In this document: positions 27,315 through 36,548 of the stretch, piece after piece
Layout of the letters: each line of letters begins with the position of its first letter
Numbering within the stretch: position 1 is the stretch's first letter
DNA from: an uncultured Pseudomonadales bacterium
GTDB taxonomy: Bacteria; Pseudomonadota; Gammaproteobacteria; Pseudomonadales; UBA7434
NCBI GenBank assembly: GCA_943788835.1
Contig: CALSRU010000001.1
Location: 252,229-316,228 of the forward strand
Reading direction: 5' to 3'
Length of the DNA: 64,000 nt
The notes under the pieces: generated by a model
Database searches by the model: none
The model's input: only the letters and a program-made list of their open reading frames with translations
What the model was told of the DNA's origin: nothing
Program-made: the position numbers and the translations under genes

Positions 27315-27866
27315 GTGCAGCTAGGCGTGAAGCAAAAGTATCGTTTTGACATTAAGCGCATGAGCGCCGATTGTGAGGCTAATTATGTGCGGCTATGTCG
27401 TTTGCTGCCCGAAATTGTTGCGTTGTCGCAGTGTGCTCGTACAGTGCCCGATCCGTCGCAAGCAACCGAGGGTTTTACGCAGTTGCAGCGAGCTTTACAA
27501 ATAGATCTGCCTTCGTCGCAGTTGGGCGAATTATCGATTTCTGTGAACGAGCAATGCCGTTACACCACTACCCTAGCGGTTACGGTGCATATACATGGTT
27601 TGACTGTGACTGATGATTCTGCCGACGGCGGCGTAAAGATGCTAGTGCGGCTTTATCACGATGTTCGTTTGGCCGAGGTGATTGCTTTTAGTGGCAAACA
27701 CAGTAAGTTGGCGAGTTATGAGTATCCGAATGAAGTGATGTTTCAGCCAGATGAAAAAGAACAGCAAAACCGTTTTTTGGCCGAGTGGCTAGGTTTGGGA
27801 TTAATCCATGGGCTGGCCGCTCATGATGATAGTCGTAATGCAGCCGCTTTTTATGGCAAGAGTTAA
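27315..27866 (+). CDS. yqiB: DUF1249 protein (YqiB-like)
   Basis: Up to 183 residues. It matches the YqiB family in size and in QKYRFDIKRMSADCEANYVR and LCRLLPEI near the start, then GGVKMLVRLYHDVRLAEVIA and PNEVMFQPDEKEQQNRFLAEWL near the end. No catalytic residues recognisable. No ATG lies near the start; GTG codons at 27315 and 27327 both follow a GAGG, the first too close, the second rather far, so the start is uncertain by four codons. Lies upstream of cpdA as in E. coli. Confidence 0.75.
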   Translation: MQLGVKQKYRFDIKRMSADCEANYVRLCRLLPEIVALSQCARTVPDPSQATEGFTQLQRALQIDLPSSQLGELSISVNEQCRYTTTLAVTVHIHGLTVTDDSADGGVKMLVRLYHDVRLAEVIAFSGKHSKLASYEYPNEVMFQPDEKEQQNRFLAEWLGLGLIHGLAAHDDSRNAAAFYGKS

Positions 27867-27945
27867 GTATTTAAGGTTTTCGGAGCATCTAAAGGCGCAG
27901 TGTTAAATACGGTTGCTCTGTCTTGATGATGTTTAAGAAGCGATT

Positions 27946-28860
27946 GTGAATTTAATTACCGGTAATAAGAGTGTGAGCGAAAAAGAAAGCAGCCAGTCAA
28001 GCTTGAGTCAGCAAACCATGCAAATCGCGAGTAATGGCGATAGTGCTCTGCGCGTATTACAAATCACCGACTGTCACTTGGGTGAGCAAGTGGGTGAGTC
28101 GTTGGCCGGCATGGACACTGATGCGAGTTTGGACTTTGTCATTGAATTATTGCTGGCCGAGGAAGGCTCAACGCCTAATGAGGGGGTATTAGCTATCGAT
28201 CTCTTGTTAGCTACCGGCGACTTATCTAATCACGGTACTTCTGCTGCGTATCAGCGACTTGATACAAAATTACAGCCATTGGGTGTGCCGATGGCATGGC
28301 TGCCGGGTAACCACGACATTCGTGACCTGATGATTGACACCGTGGGCCAGGATCGCTTGCCGCGCTTGATTCGTTTGGGTAATTGGGCGATCTGTATGCT
28401 GGACTCAGCGGTACCTGGAAAAGTCGGCGGCGAGTTAGGGCCGAGCGAGCTTGATGGTTTGCAGAGCGCGCTAGAGGCGTTACCGGTAGATTGCCATATC
28501 GTAGTTTGTTTACATCACCAGCCCGTTCCGGTTGGCAGTAGTTGGCTAGATCAGCAGCAAGTTGTCGACAGTGAGCGGCTATTTGAAGTGCTGTGCGATG
28601 AGCCGCGGCTGCGTGCGATCGTTTGGGGTCATGTGCATCAAGAGTTTTCAGGCGATGACCCGCGGCTTCCTGGCGTGCAGCTTGTGGCCTCACCTTCTAC
28701 CTGTATTCAATTTGCCCCTGGTCAGTCTGACTTTACTATTGACCCAGCTATGCCTGGCTATCGCTGGTTTGATTTACACGCCGACGGCACGCTGCGAACC
28801 GGTGTATCGCGAGTGGAAAATGTCGCGCTCGATTTAGATATCGCCTCAAGCGGTTATTAA
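27946..28860 (+). CDS. cpdA: CpdA, 3',5'-cyclic-AMP phosphodiesterase
   Basis: A 304-residue class III cyclic nucleotide phosphodiesterase, a cytoplasmic metallophosphoesterase that lowers cAMP. All metal-binding motifs are present: ITDCHLG, ATGDLSNHG, LPGNHD, VCLHHQPV and WGHVHQE. The GTG start at 27946 gives about 35 residues more at the N-terminus than the first conserved motif needs; ATG at 28018 (MQIASNG) is a shorter alternative. Followed seven bases later by yqiA. Confidence 0.88.
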   Translation: MNLITGNKSVSEKESSQSSLSQQTMQIASNGDSALRVLQITDCHLGEQVGESLAGMDTDASLDFVIELLLAEEGSTPNEGVLAIDLLLATGDLSNHGTSAAYQRLDTKLQPLGVPMAWLPGNHDIRDLMIDTVGQDRLPRLIRLGNWAICMLDSAVPGKVGGELGPSELDGLQSALEALPVDCHIVVCLHHQPVPVGSSWLDQQQVVDSERLFEVLCDEPRLRAIVWGHVHQEFSGDDPRLPGVQLVASPSTCIQFAPGQSDFTIDPAMPGYRWFDLHADGTLRTGVSRVENVALDLDIASSGY

Positions 28861-28867
28861 AAGCAGC

Positions 28868-29503
28868 TTGCGCCCGCTGATATATTTACATGGTTTTAAT
28901 AGCACGCCTGCTTCGGCGAAGGCGCAGGCGACTTTGGACTGGATGGCGCAACACTGCCCGCACGTTCGTGTACACATCCCGCCGCTGCCAGTAACGCCCG
29001 CCGCCACGGTCGATGCAATTAATGAATTGCTCGATGATGTTTGCGCTGGTTTATCTTGCATAAAAAAGCCCCCTTTGAGTGACACTATTGCTCAGCCATT
29101 TGCGCCGGTGTTTATGGGTAGCTCTATGGGCGGATTTTACGCCAACTATTTTGCGCAAAAATATGGTGGCAAAGCGGTGCTTATTAATCCGGCCGTGTAT
29201 CCGCACCGATTACTTACCGCTTATCTAGGGCAGCAAATAAATCCTCATACTGGCGAAACCTACACGCTGCGCAAACAACATATGGTAGAGTTGCAGGCCT
29301 TAATGGTTGACCCAATGACGCACCCACAACAGCGCATGGTGTTACTGCAAACAGGCGACGAAACGCTCGATTACCGTGAAGCTGCCGACTATTATGCCGG
29401 GAGCGTTTGCCATGTTGAGCACGGCGGAGATCATAGTTTTCGCCATTTTGAAAAATGGCTGCCAGCGATTGCTCAATTTTTGGAAATCGATTCGCATGAG
29501 TAG
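28868..29503 (+). CDS. yqiA: YqiA-like esterase
   Basis: A 211-residue alpha/beta-hydrolase of the YqiA/UPF0227 family: N-terminal LIYLHGFNSTPAS, nucleophile Ser in FMGSSMGGFYA, acid Asp in LQTGDETLDY and His in HGGDHSF. E. coli YqiA cleaves short acyl esters. Starts with TTG at 28868 (no ATG before the conserved LIYLHGF), only seven bases after cpdA, in the conserved order cpdA-yqiA-parE. Confidence 0.85.
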   Translation: MRPLIYLHGFNSTPASAKAQATLDWMAQHCPHVRVHIPPLPVTPAATVDAINELLDDVCAGLSCIKKPPLSDTIAQPFAPVFMGSSMGGFYANYFAQKYGGKAVLINPAVYPHRLLTAYLGQQINPHTGETYTLRKQHMVELQALMVDPMTHPQQRMVLLQTGDETLDYREAADYYAGSVCHVEHGGDHSFRHFEKWLPAIAQFLEIDSHE

Positions 29504-29646
29504 GTTGCAGGGACTGATGATAAAAAAGCCTCCAAACCTAATTACAGGCTGGCTATAACTAGATTTATTGACATGATCGCTTGTATCAAGCGTCCTAAGT
29601 TTGCTGTTTAATTTCGTTACTCACCCAAATCATTAGCAGAATTTTT

Positions 29647-31533
29647 ATGAGCAATTATAACGCTGAATCCATTGAAGTTTTAACGGGCCTTGAGCCTGTG
29701 CGCAAGCGACCCGGTATGTACACCGACACTCAGCGCCCCAATCATTTGGCGCAAGAAGTTATTGATAACTCAGTTGACGAAGCTCTAGCAGGCCATGCTG
29801 CACAGATCGATGTGGTGCTTTATAAAGATGGCTCTGTTTCAGTGAGCGATGACGGCCGCGGGATGCCGGTTGATATTCACCCACAGCATAAAATCTCTGG
29901 GGTTGAGTTGATCCTCACTAAGCTTCATGCTGGGGGAAAGTTCTCTAACAAAAATTATCAATACAGCGGCGGTTTGCATGGGGTAGGCGTGTCAGTAGTC
30001 AATGCGCTTTCCAGCAGGCTTGAGGTTGATATAAAACGCAATGGCGTGCAATACAACATAAGCTTTGCTGACGGCGAGCGGAAAAATAAACTGAAAGAGA
30101 CGGGTACAGTAGGGCAGCGAAATACTGGAACTACCGTGCACTTTTGGCCGAACAAAAAATACTTTGACTCAGCCAAAATATCGGTGCGTAGCTTGCAGCA
30201 TGTATTGCGCGCTAAAGCCGTTTTGTGCTCTGGGCTTAAGGTGACGTTTCTTGATGAGCAAAGTGGCGAGAAAGATGAGTGGTTTTATGAAGACGGGCTT
30301 AAAGATTACTTAGTTGCGGCGACAACAGGTTGGGATGTATTGCCGGCGACTCCATTTATGGGTAGCTTTGCGGGCGAAACTGAGGCGGCTGATTGGGCGA
30401 TACAATGGCTACCTGAGGGTGGCGAAATAGTAGCTGAAAGCTATGTCAATCTAATTCCCACCGCACAGGGCGGCACCCATGTGAACGGTTTGCGTACCGG
30501 TGTGCTGGAGGCACTGCGAGAGTATTGCGAGTACCGCAATCTATTGCCGCGCGGGCTCAAGCTCACCGGTGATGATGTATGGGATCGATGCTGCTATGTG
30601 CTGTCAGCTAAGCTGGGCGACCCGCAATTTTCGGGTCAGACGAAGGAGCGACTGTCATCACGCGAGGCGGCGGCTTTTATATCTGGTGTGGCCAAGGATG
30701 CATTGGCTTTGTGGTTAAATCAACATACAGATGAAGGAGATTTAATTGCCGAGCTAGCCATAAGTCGTGCGCAAGTGCGTTCGCGATCAGCTAAAAAAGT
30801 GGCGCGTAAAAAAATTACCTCTGGCCCTGCATTGCCTGGCAAGTTGGCTGATTGCTCTAGCGATGACCCGAGAATTGGCGAGTTATTTTTAGTGGAGGGC
30901 GACTCGGCAGGCGGTTCAGCTAAGCAGGCGCGCGACAGGATTTTTCAAGCTATTCTTCCGCTGCGAGGGAAAATACTAAACTCCTGGGAGGTCGAGTCGG
31001 TCGATGTGCTGAGCTCAGATGAAATTAATAATATCACCATCGCTTTGGGCATTGATCCAGCTTCTAACGATTTAGATCGTCTGCGCTATCACAAAATATG
31101 CATTCTTGCCGATGCCGACTCCGATGGCTTGCATATCGCTACGCTGATCTGCGCGCTCTTTGTGCGCCACTTTAAGTCTTTGGTTGCAGCTGGCCATGTC
31201 TATGTTGCCATGCCTCCGCTGTATCGCGTTGATGTAGGCGATAATGTGTATTACGCACTTGATGATGCCGAAAAAGAAGGTGTTCTTGAGCGTATAAAGG
31301 CAGAAAAAAAGCGTGGCAAAGTGAATGTCCAGCGCTTTAAAGGCTTGGGTGAAATGAATCCGCTGCAATTGCGTGAAACCACTATGTCGCCAGATACTCG
31401 TCGACTTGTGCAACTTACCACGGGGGCGGGCGATGGCACTGAGCAGTTGCTTGATATGTTGCTTGCGAAAAAGCGTGCGTCCGACAGGAAAAAATGGTTA
31501 GAAACTAAGGGTGACCTGGCGGAGGTTGTCTAG
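29647..31533 (+). CDS. parE: ParE, topoisomerase IV subunit B
   Basis: A 628-residue ATPase subunit of topoisomerase IV, which decatenates daughter chromosomes with ParC (61279-63540). GHKL ATPase residues: VIDNSVDEAL, DDGRGMPVDIH and GGLHGVGVSVVNAL. Toprim domain: FLVEGDSAGGSAKQAR and the metal-binding DADSDGLHI. C-terminal QRFKGLGEMNP is conserved. Length matches E. coli ParE. Separated from yqiA by 143 bases, so it may have its own promoter. Confidence 0.96.
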   Translation: MSNYNAESIEVLTGLEPVRKRPGMYTDTQRPNHLAQEVIDNSVDEALAGHAAQIDVVLYKDGSVSVSDDGRGMPVDIHPQHKISGVELILTKLHAGGKFSNKNYQYSGGLHGVGVSVVNALSSRLEVDIKRNGVQYNISFADGERKNKLKETGTVGQRNTGTTVHFWPNKKYFDSAKISVRSLQHVLRAKAVLCSGLKVTFLDEQSGEKDEWFYEDGLKDYLVAATTGWDVLPATPFMGSFAGETEAADWAIQWLPEGGEIVAESYVNLIPTAQGGTHVNGLRTGVLEALREYCEYRNLLPRGLKLTGDDVWDRCCYVLSAKLGDPQFSGQTKERLSSREAAAFISGVAKDALALWLNQHTDEGDLIAELAISRAQVRSRSAKKVARKKITSGPALPGKLADCSSDDPRIGELFLVEGDSAGGSAKQARDRIFQAILPLRGKILNSWEVESVDVLSSDEINNITIALGIDPASNDLDRLRYHKICILADADSDGLHIATLICALFVRHFKSLVAAGHVYVAMPPLYRVDVGDNVYYALDDAEKEGVLERIKAEKKRGKVNVQRFKGLGEMNPLQLRETTMSPDTRRLVQLTTGAGDGTEQLLDMLLAKKRASDRKKWLETKGDLAEVV

Positions 31534-31614
31534 GTAAGCCTCCAGGCGCTGTTGTTTTTGAAGGATTCTTTTAGCTTGTTAAATAAAAAATCTTTTTCTC
31601 TTGGATCGTGTACG

Positions 31615-32448
31615 ATGAAAAAAAATGTTATTTTTTTGATATTCACATGGCTTTGGCCATGCATAGCTCTGTCAGATCAGCAGCCTGACAACATCATTGC
31701 CTACAAAGCCGTAGACGGTCACGAGCTTAAGCTCCACGTATTCAATCCTCCGGGTCACCAATCGAGTGACAGTAAGCCCGCGGTAGTCTTCTTCTTTGGT
31801 GGCGGATGGGTTGGTGGTCAGCCCGAGCACTTTTATAGGCAGAGCGCCTATTTTGCGTCACGAGGCATGGTTGCGATTTCTGCCGAATACCGCATTAAAA
31901 AAATCCATAACACCTCGCCTAAAGAGGCTTTAATAGATGGTAAGTCGGCTATTCGCTGGGTGCGGGGTAATGCCAAGGCCCTCGGTATTGATCCTACTAA
32001 AATTGTTGCAGGTGGTGGCTCAGCTGGCGGGCATATAGCCGCTGCCACGGCAACTTCAAAAGGTTTTAATGCGCCTGATGAAGACGTCACTATTAGCGCT
32101 CGTCCCAACGCATTAATGCTTTTTAATCCCGTTTTGGATACGGGTCCTGATGGCTATGGATATGGTAGGGTTAAGGGTTATTGGCGGGACTTTTCACCGC
32201 TGCACAATTTAGATGCGAATACACCGCCCACTATTATCTTTCACGGCACTGAGGATAAGATTATTCCAGTTGCGGTGGCTGAGTCGTATCAAAGAAAAAT
32301 GAATGAGAACAAAACGCGATGCGATTTATTGTTATATGCGGATGAGCCGCACGGCTTTTTTAATAATTCAAAGTATGCTGAAACCTTGTCAGAAGCCGAT
32401 CGGTTTTTAGTATCGTTGGGCTATTTAGGAGCCAAGCCGAAGCAGTAA
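31615..32448 (+). CDS. Exported alpha/beta-hydrolase (esterase/lipase-like)
   Basis: A 277-residue protein with a signal peptide (KKNVIFLIFTWLWPCIALS). The body is an alpha/beta-hydrolase of the BD-FAE/hormone-sensitive-lipase type: oxyanion region FFFGGGWVGG, nucleophile Ser in AGGGSAGGHIAAA, acid Asp in FHGTEDKIIP and His in DEPHGFFNN. Similar proteins occur in marine carbohydrate-degrading bacteria as acetyl or feruloyl esterases, so the substrate might be an ester on a polysaccharide, but that is inference. The ATG at 31615 is chosen because it opens the signal peptide; an earlier codon at 31552 adds 21 residues. Confidence 0.72.
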   Translation: MKKNVIFLIFTWLWPCIALSDQQPDNIIAYKAVDGHELKLHVFNPPGHQSSDSKPAVVFFFGGGWVGGQPEHFYRQSAYFASRGMVAISAEYRIKKIHNTSPKEALIDGKSAIRWVRGNAKALGIDPTKIVAGGGSAGGHIAAATATSKGFNAPDEDVTISARPNALMLFNPVLDTGPDGYGYGRVKGYWRDFSPLHNLDANTPPTIIFHGTEDKIIPVAVAESYQRKMNENKTRCDLLLYADEPHGFFNNSKYAETLSEADRFLVSLGYLGAKPKQ

Positions 32449-32770
32449 AAGATACGGTTTTCGAGTGAATCTCTTTGAGATGCCATTAAATAAATCGATA
32501 AGACAATTGGTGTGTGATGCCGTCCTTGGTCAATGAGCCTAGCTAGACATTCTTTCTTCGCGAGTTTGCCGCTAAATTTCGTATGCTTTGAAAGCCTTGC
32601 AATAAACATTGAAGTAATGGCGCCGCTGTTGATTTTTCCACTGTATCGTAGATAGACTATTCAGCCGTTCGGCTAGGCTGAACACATGTTTTCGAAGCGG
32701 TTATAGATCGTAAGGATCAAAAAATGTTGGCTCGTCTGGTTATACTTTTTCGCTTGATTAAGGACTACGA
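32449..32770. other. Intergenic region before DUF3010 gene
   Basis: 322 bases. I see no protein-coding frame with recognisable features and no clear terminator or operator. Confidence 0.4.
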
Positions 32771-33199
32771 ATGAAAATTTGCGGTGTTGAACTAACGGGT
32801 TGTGATGCCGTTATTTGTTTACTCGACCGAGATCGTGGCCAGCTGCATATCCCTGACTGTAGGGTTCGCAAGCTCACTTTGAGAAAAGATCACGATCGCG
32901 AAGATTTGCAGCGATTTCAGAACACATTTGCCAAGTTAATGAGTGATTACAGCATTGACTGTGTTGTTATAAAGGAGCGCTTGCCTAAAGGTAAGTTTGC
33001 GGGTGGCGCCATCAGTTTCAAGTTAGAATCGGCTATTCAGCTTATTGAAGGATTAGACGTCATATTACTGTCCGCTGCGAAAATAAAATCTGTTTTGGCT
33101 GCTAATCCATTGTTGATGCCGTTTTCAGATACTGGCTTAAAGGTCTTTCAAGAGGCTGCATTTTCTGCAGCCTATGCAGCACATATGTCGGCTCAATAG
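32771..33199 (+). CDS. DUF3010 family protein
   Basis: A 142-residue protein of the DUF3010 family, recognised from MKICGVELTGCDAVICLL and ERLPKGKFAGGAISFKLE. The N-terminal pattern of short beta strands with an early acidic residue and the VVIKERLPKGKF strand recall an RNase H/actin-like fold, but no function is established to my knowledge. It appears to be a single gene: 570 bases or so separate it from the hydrolase start region upstream and 164 from the glutaredoxin downstream. Confidence 0.78.
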   Translation: MKICGVELTGCDAVICLLDRDRGQLHIPDCRVRKLTLRKDHDREDLQRFQNTFAKLMSDYSIDCVVIKERLPKGKFAGGAISFKLESAIQLIEGLDVILLSAAKIKSVLAANPLLMPFSDTGLKVFQEAAFSAAYAAHMSAQ

Positions 33200-33363
33200 G
33201 CGTTTTGTACCATCCTATTTTTGAATATCTTGCACTAAAACCACTTCGTGTCACATAGCGTCCGCCTTATCGTTGGGGGTTTGCTGTTATTAGCGCATTG
33301 CCTATTTAACACGTCGATAGTGAGAGCTTATATAATTGACAACGTCAGTTGGGAGATATTTCT

Positions 33364-33624
33364 ATGCCGCCACGCTATTTAAAAAATGTGCAGCTCTATC
33401 ATTTTACTACATGCCCATTTTGCATAAAGGTTCGGCTTGCCATGAAGATAATGGGTATTAGTATGGAGTGCAAAAATATACATGCCAATGATGAAAATAG
33501 GGCGCAACTGATTGCTGGTGGTGGAAAGCCTCAAGTTCCTTGTCTTCGCATTGTGCAGAATGATGCAGTGCGCTGGTTGTATGAATCGAGCGATATCATT
33601 CAATACCTCAAACAGGCAAAATGA
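33364..33624 (+). CDS. Glutaredoxin/GST N-terminal-like thioredoxin-fold protein
   Basis: An 86-residue thioredoxin-fold protein. The dithiol active site TTCPFCIKVRLAMKIMG near residues 16-19 and the cis-proline region KPQVPCLRI, then LYESSDIIQYL, are those of glutaredoxins related to the GST N-terminal domain. Expected to reduce protein disulfides with glutathione in the cytoplasm. The ATG at 33364 is preferred over a TTG at 33349, because GGGAGA lies between them at a suitable distance. Confidence 0.82.
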   Translation: MPPRYLKNVQLYHFTTCPFCIKVRLAMKIMGISMECKNIHANDENRAQLIAGGGKPQVPCLRIVQNDAVRWLYESSDIIQYLKQAK

Positions 33625-33694
33625 CACCTTGCTCCTGTTTGATATCAACTCGTGAAAGTGTGCGAAGAGCCTATACCTAAGAGACCATTTGCTA

Positions 33695-33907
33695 ATGCGA
33701 GAAGTTGAAATTACCCACGAGCCCGTTGCGCTGTATAAAATTCTCAAATTCGAAGGTGTTGTCGCTAGTGGCGGAGAAGCAAAATCGGCCATTGACAACG
33801 GCTTGGTGAGCGTTAATGGTGAGGTAGAAACTAGGCGACGAAAAAAAATTATAGCTGGTGATGTGATCGAATATATGAACGAAAAAATGACCATATTGCT
33901 TGTCTAA
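33695..33907 (+). CDS. ybcJ: S4-domain RNA-binding protein (YbcJ-like)
   Basis: A 70-residue protein consisting of little but an S4 RNA-binding domain: LYKILKFEGVVASGGEAKSA, IDNGLVSVNGEVETRRRKK and AGDVIEY. Length and sequence match the YbcJ family of small RNA-binding proteins. The ATG at 33695 is preferred to a TTG two codons earlier. The basic RRRKK patch is a likely RNA contact. Confidence 0.82.
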   Translation: MREVEITHEPVALYKILKFEGVVASGGEAKSAIDNGLVSVNGEVETRRRKKIIAGDVIEYMNEKMTILLV

Positions 33908-33981
33908 AAACAGTGGTCTAGCGGACCCAATTCTTATGCGTCGAGCGCATTGAATTCAATCTTTTAATAAGGAGATAATCC

Positions 33982-34161
33982 ATGAACAAATTAGCTCGCA
34001 CTTTGAAGCGCCGGTCAATATTCGCAGCAGCGCTTTAAACAACGAGTTTTTCGAAATTGGCTGAGAGCGATAAGTACGCTGTTAGAAATAGAGGAAGCAT
34101 AGAAGTTGTGATTATGATTCGAGCCACCAACATCTTTCGCAAGGAGGCTGGTAGCCGGTAA
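33982..34161 (+). pseudogene. Possible interrupted small exported-protein gene
   Basis: A near-ideal ribosome-binding site (AAGGAGATAATCC) precedes ATG 33982. The frame reads MNKLARTLKRRSIFAAAL, a signal-peptide-like start, then TAA at 34036-34038; continuing in the same frame gives another 40 codons (TTSFSKLAESDKYAVRN...) to TAA at 34159-34161. Either a nonsense mutation has broken a small exported protein or the true product is only 18 residues. The surrounding 33908-34382 stretch is AT-rich and otherwise empty. No family recognised. Confidence 0.35.
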
Positions 34162-34382
34162 ATGGTAAATGGACTAGGATTGGTCACCATGCCGATTTAC
34201 TGCATCACGTAAAGCAGTGACGAAGGAACGGGCTTTTTCTGAAATAGATAGTAATCGAGAATAATTAACTGAGCACCTGGCTTGAAACAATATTAGGAAA
34301 GGTGTTTTTTTGAGAAAAATGCTAAAGCTATTTATCAGTAGCGTTTAATATTTTTTCAGCGTTAACTGGGAGATTGGAGCAT

Positions 34383-34706
34383 ATGGCTTATACCTCAATT
34401 GTTTTTAAGCATCCACATACCGGAGCCATGAGACAGGCGCCTGTGGGTTTTTCCTGGACCGTCTTGTTTTTTAGTTTCTTTCCACCCCTATTTCGTGGCG
34501 ATTGGAAATGGGCGGTTATTATTTTTCTTCTTTCATTGCTTACCATGGGTCTTAGCAACTTAGTTTTTATGTTTTTGTACAATAAATTTTATATTAAAGA
34601 TCTTATTGGTGCCGGCTTTAAGGCTGAATCGATTGCCAATAGCAATATGGCGGAGGCTGATCAAAAAATTGGCATGGAAATTCCGCGTTTAAAAATCGAT
34701 GCCTGA
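34383..34706 (+). CDS. Small two-helix membrane protein
   Basis: A 107-residue protein, family uncertain. A soluble start (HPHTGAMRQAPVGFSW) is followed by two hydrophobic segments, TVLFFSFFPPLFRGDW and WAVIIFLLSLLTMGLSNLVF, then a polar C-terminus. The VGFSWTxLFFxFFPxLFRGDWK pattern recalls small proteins with a DUF2628-like membrane hairpin, but I would not assign it. The ATG at 34383 follows GGAGC at a good distance. Confidence 0.65.
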   Translation: MAYTSIVFKHPHTGAMRQAPVGFSWTVLFFSFFPPLFRGDWKWAVIIFLLSLLTMGLSNLVFMFLYNKFYIKDLIGAGFKAESIANSNMAEADQKIGMEIPRLKIDA

Positions 34707-34798
34707 GTGACTTTGAAATCTCGCGACTCGTATTTTCTCGTCGAGTGTGCCTTGAAAATTCGGGTCTATTTATAAAAATCTTGCGGGTGTAAGTTCTG

Positions 34799-35221
34799 AT
34801 GAATAGTAAAAAAATAGTTGCCGGTTTGTTTTTTATTGTTGGCATGGCCCATATTAATGCCGAGGAGTTGTTGCGCACTGAGAAAACTTGGGAGGGCGCT
34901 GATATAAAATATCCTACGGGTGCGCCAGAAGTCACTTCTATTAAACTCAATATAGCTGAAGGTGAGCTCACGCCGTTCCATTGCCATCCTGTCCCAACTA
35001 TCGGTTATGTTTTGCACGGCGATCTGGAAGTGGAGACGAAAGATGGCAAGAAAAAAATGCTGCATAAAGGTGAATCGGTGGTTGAAGTGTTGCGTACGGT
35101 TCATCGAGGTCGAGCTATTGGCGGCCCGGTCGAAATCGTAGTCTTTTACATAGGCACTACGTCGATGCCTCATACCGTGCTTCCTGAGAATGATCCTGAT
35201 CATGAATATTGCGATGGTTAA
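34799..35221 (+). CDS. Periplasmic cupin-domain protein
   Basis: A 140-residue single-domain cupin. Signal peptide KKIVAGLFFIVGMAHINA, then one beta-barrel with the metal-binding cupin motif: His residues in TPFHCHPVPTIGYVLHGDLE and the second motif with His in TVHRGRAIGGPV. Function cannot be deduced; cupins of this form include small isomerases and regulators of stress responses. About 90 bases separate it from the membrane protein upstream and 121 from the DJ-1 gene. Confidence 0.75.
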   Translation: MNSKKIVAGLFFIVGMAHINAEELLRTEKTWEGADIKYPTGAPEVTSIKLNIAEGELTPFHCHPVPTIGYVLHGDLEVETKDGKKKMLHKGESVVEVLRTVHRGRAIGGPVEIVVFYIGTTSMPHTVLPENDPDHEYCDG

Positions 35222-35342
35222 AATCATTTAAGCAACAACAGCATAGTCAGTAGCGTAGAATCCTCTCTAGGCTAATTGGGATTGATTATTTTCAAAAGCA
35301 GACGGGCCCCTTTTTAACGACAAGCTCTACCGGAAATATTTA

Positions 35343-36020
35343 ATGAAAGTACTCATAGTTTTGACGTCACATAGCAAGCTTGGCAATACGGGTAATAAAA
35401 CTGGCTTCTGGTTAGAAGAGTTTGCTAGTCCCTATTACGTATTAAAGGATGCCGGTGCTGAGATTACGTTAGCATCACCGCAGGGCGGGCAGCCGCCGCT
35501 CGATCCGAAAAGCGATGACCCTGATGCGCAAACTGAGGCAACTCAGCGCTTTTCGAAGGATGTTGCTGCGCAACTGCAGTTGGCTAATACCGTTGAACTG
35601 TCTGATATCAGTGCGGATTCTTTCGATGCTGTTTTTTATCCAGGAGGGCATGGTCCGCTGTGGGATCTGTATAGTGATGCTAATTCTATTGCCCTGATCC
35701 AAGATTTTATTGCAGCCGGAAAATATGTGGCGGCAGTTTGTCATGCTCCAGCGGTATTGTTAAAAGCAAAAGACCCGAGCGGTAGCTTTTTACTTGACGG
35801 AAAAAAAGTGACAGGCTTTAGCAATTCTGAGGAGGCCGCGGTTGAATTAAACCATGTGGTACCCTATTTACTTGAGGATGAGTTGATGAAAGTCGGTGGA
35901 CTTTATCAGAAGGTTGAAGACTGGCATCCCTTAGCGGTTGTTGATGGTTTAGTTATTACAGGGCAGAACCCTGCATCTTCCGAGATGGTGGCTCAAGCGC
36001 TATTGCAAGCCACGAGTTAA
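35343..36020 (+). CDS. DJ-1/PfpI family protein (Hsp31-like)
   Basis: A 225-residue cytoplasmic protein of the type 1 glutamine amidotransferase-like DJ-1/PfpI superfamily: MKVLIVLTSH, FYPGGHGPLWDL, nucleophilic Cys in AAVCHAPAVLLKA and LVITGQNPASS. Size and the ALKDAGAEITLASPQGG-like start (VLKDAGAEITLASP) fit Hsp31-type glyoxalase III/deglycase proteins that handle methylglyoxal. The adjacent VOC-fold gene strengthens, without proving, an aldehyde-detoxification theme. Confidence 0.83.
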   Translation: MKVLIVLTSHSKLGNTGNKTGFWLEEFASPYYVLKDAGAEITLASPQGGQPPLDPKSDDPDAQTEATQRFSKDVAAQLQLANTVELSDISADSFDAVFYPGGHGPLWDLYSDANSIALIQDFIAAGKYVAAVCHAPAVLLKAKDPSGSFLLDGKKVTGFSNSEEAAVELNHVVPYLLEDELMKVGGLYQKVEDWHPLAVVDGLVITGQNPASSEMVAQALLQATS

Positions 36021-36084
36021 CTTATAGCTCTTAAGACAAAACGATAGTAAAACTTAATTTTTTAATGTTAATTGAGGAGTAAAA

Positions 36085-36465
36085 ATGTTCAGTCATATTA
36101 TGATCGGTGCAAATGATGTTCAGGCTTCCAAAGCTTTTTATGATGCTATTTTAGGAGCAATGGGTTATGCGCCAGGCACAATCGATGAAAAAGGACGCTG
36201 TTTTTATTTTACTGATACAGGTATCTTCTCTATAACGTTGCCTATCGATGGGCAGCCAGCAAGCCATGGTAACGGCAGCACTATTGGGTTTGCGGCAGAT
36301 TCACCGGCCACTGCTGATGCTTGGCATGCAGCAGGACTTGCTAATGGTGGCACGGCTTGCGAGGATGCTCCAGGAGTGCGAGAAGGTGGGCTGGGCAAGC
36401 TGTATCTGGCCTACTTGCGCGACCCAGCCGGTAATAAAGTTTGCGCGCTTCATCGCATAGGGTAG
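36085..36465 (+). CDS. VOC-superfamily (glyoxalase/bleomycin-resistance-like) protein
   Basis: A 126-residue vicinal-oxygen-chelate protein: N-terminal HIMIGANDVQASKAFYDAIL with the first metal-ligand His, the GFAADSPATADAWHAAGLA helix, and the C-terminal YLRDPAGNKVCALHR with Asp/Lys ends typical of lactoylglutathione-lyase-like proteins. A clear ribosome-binding site, GAGGAG, precedes the ATG. Substrate unknown. Confidence 0.85.
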   Translation: MFSHIMIGANDVQASKAFYDAILGAMGYAPGTIDEKGRCFYFTDTGIFSITLPIDGQPASHGNGSTIGFAADSPATADAWHAAGLANGGTACEDAPGVREGGLGKLYLAYLRDPAGNKVCALHRIG

Positions 36466-36548
36466 GTATAGGCGGCGTTGACAAAGAATTTTTTGTCGCG
36501 CTTGATGCGATGCGTTATGTTTTTTCTGGAAATGTCCATGTTCAGAGG

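Noticed and set aside
28226..28693. 155-codon minus-strand frame opposite cpdA
   Set aside because: Shadow of the conserved phosphodiesterase reading frame; composition is biased and no domain is recognisable.
33379..33894. 171-codon minus-strand frame opposite the glutaredoxin and S4 genes
   Set aside because: It is antisense to two well-recognised genes and shows no family motif or ribosome-binding site.
34766..35227. 153-codon minus-strand frame opposite the cupin gene
   Set aside because: Fully antisense to a protein with signal peptide and cupin motifs; no support of its own.
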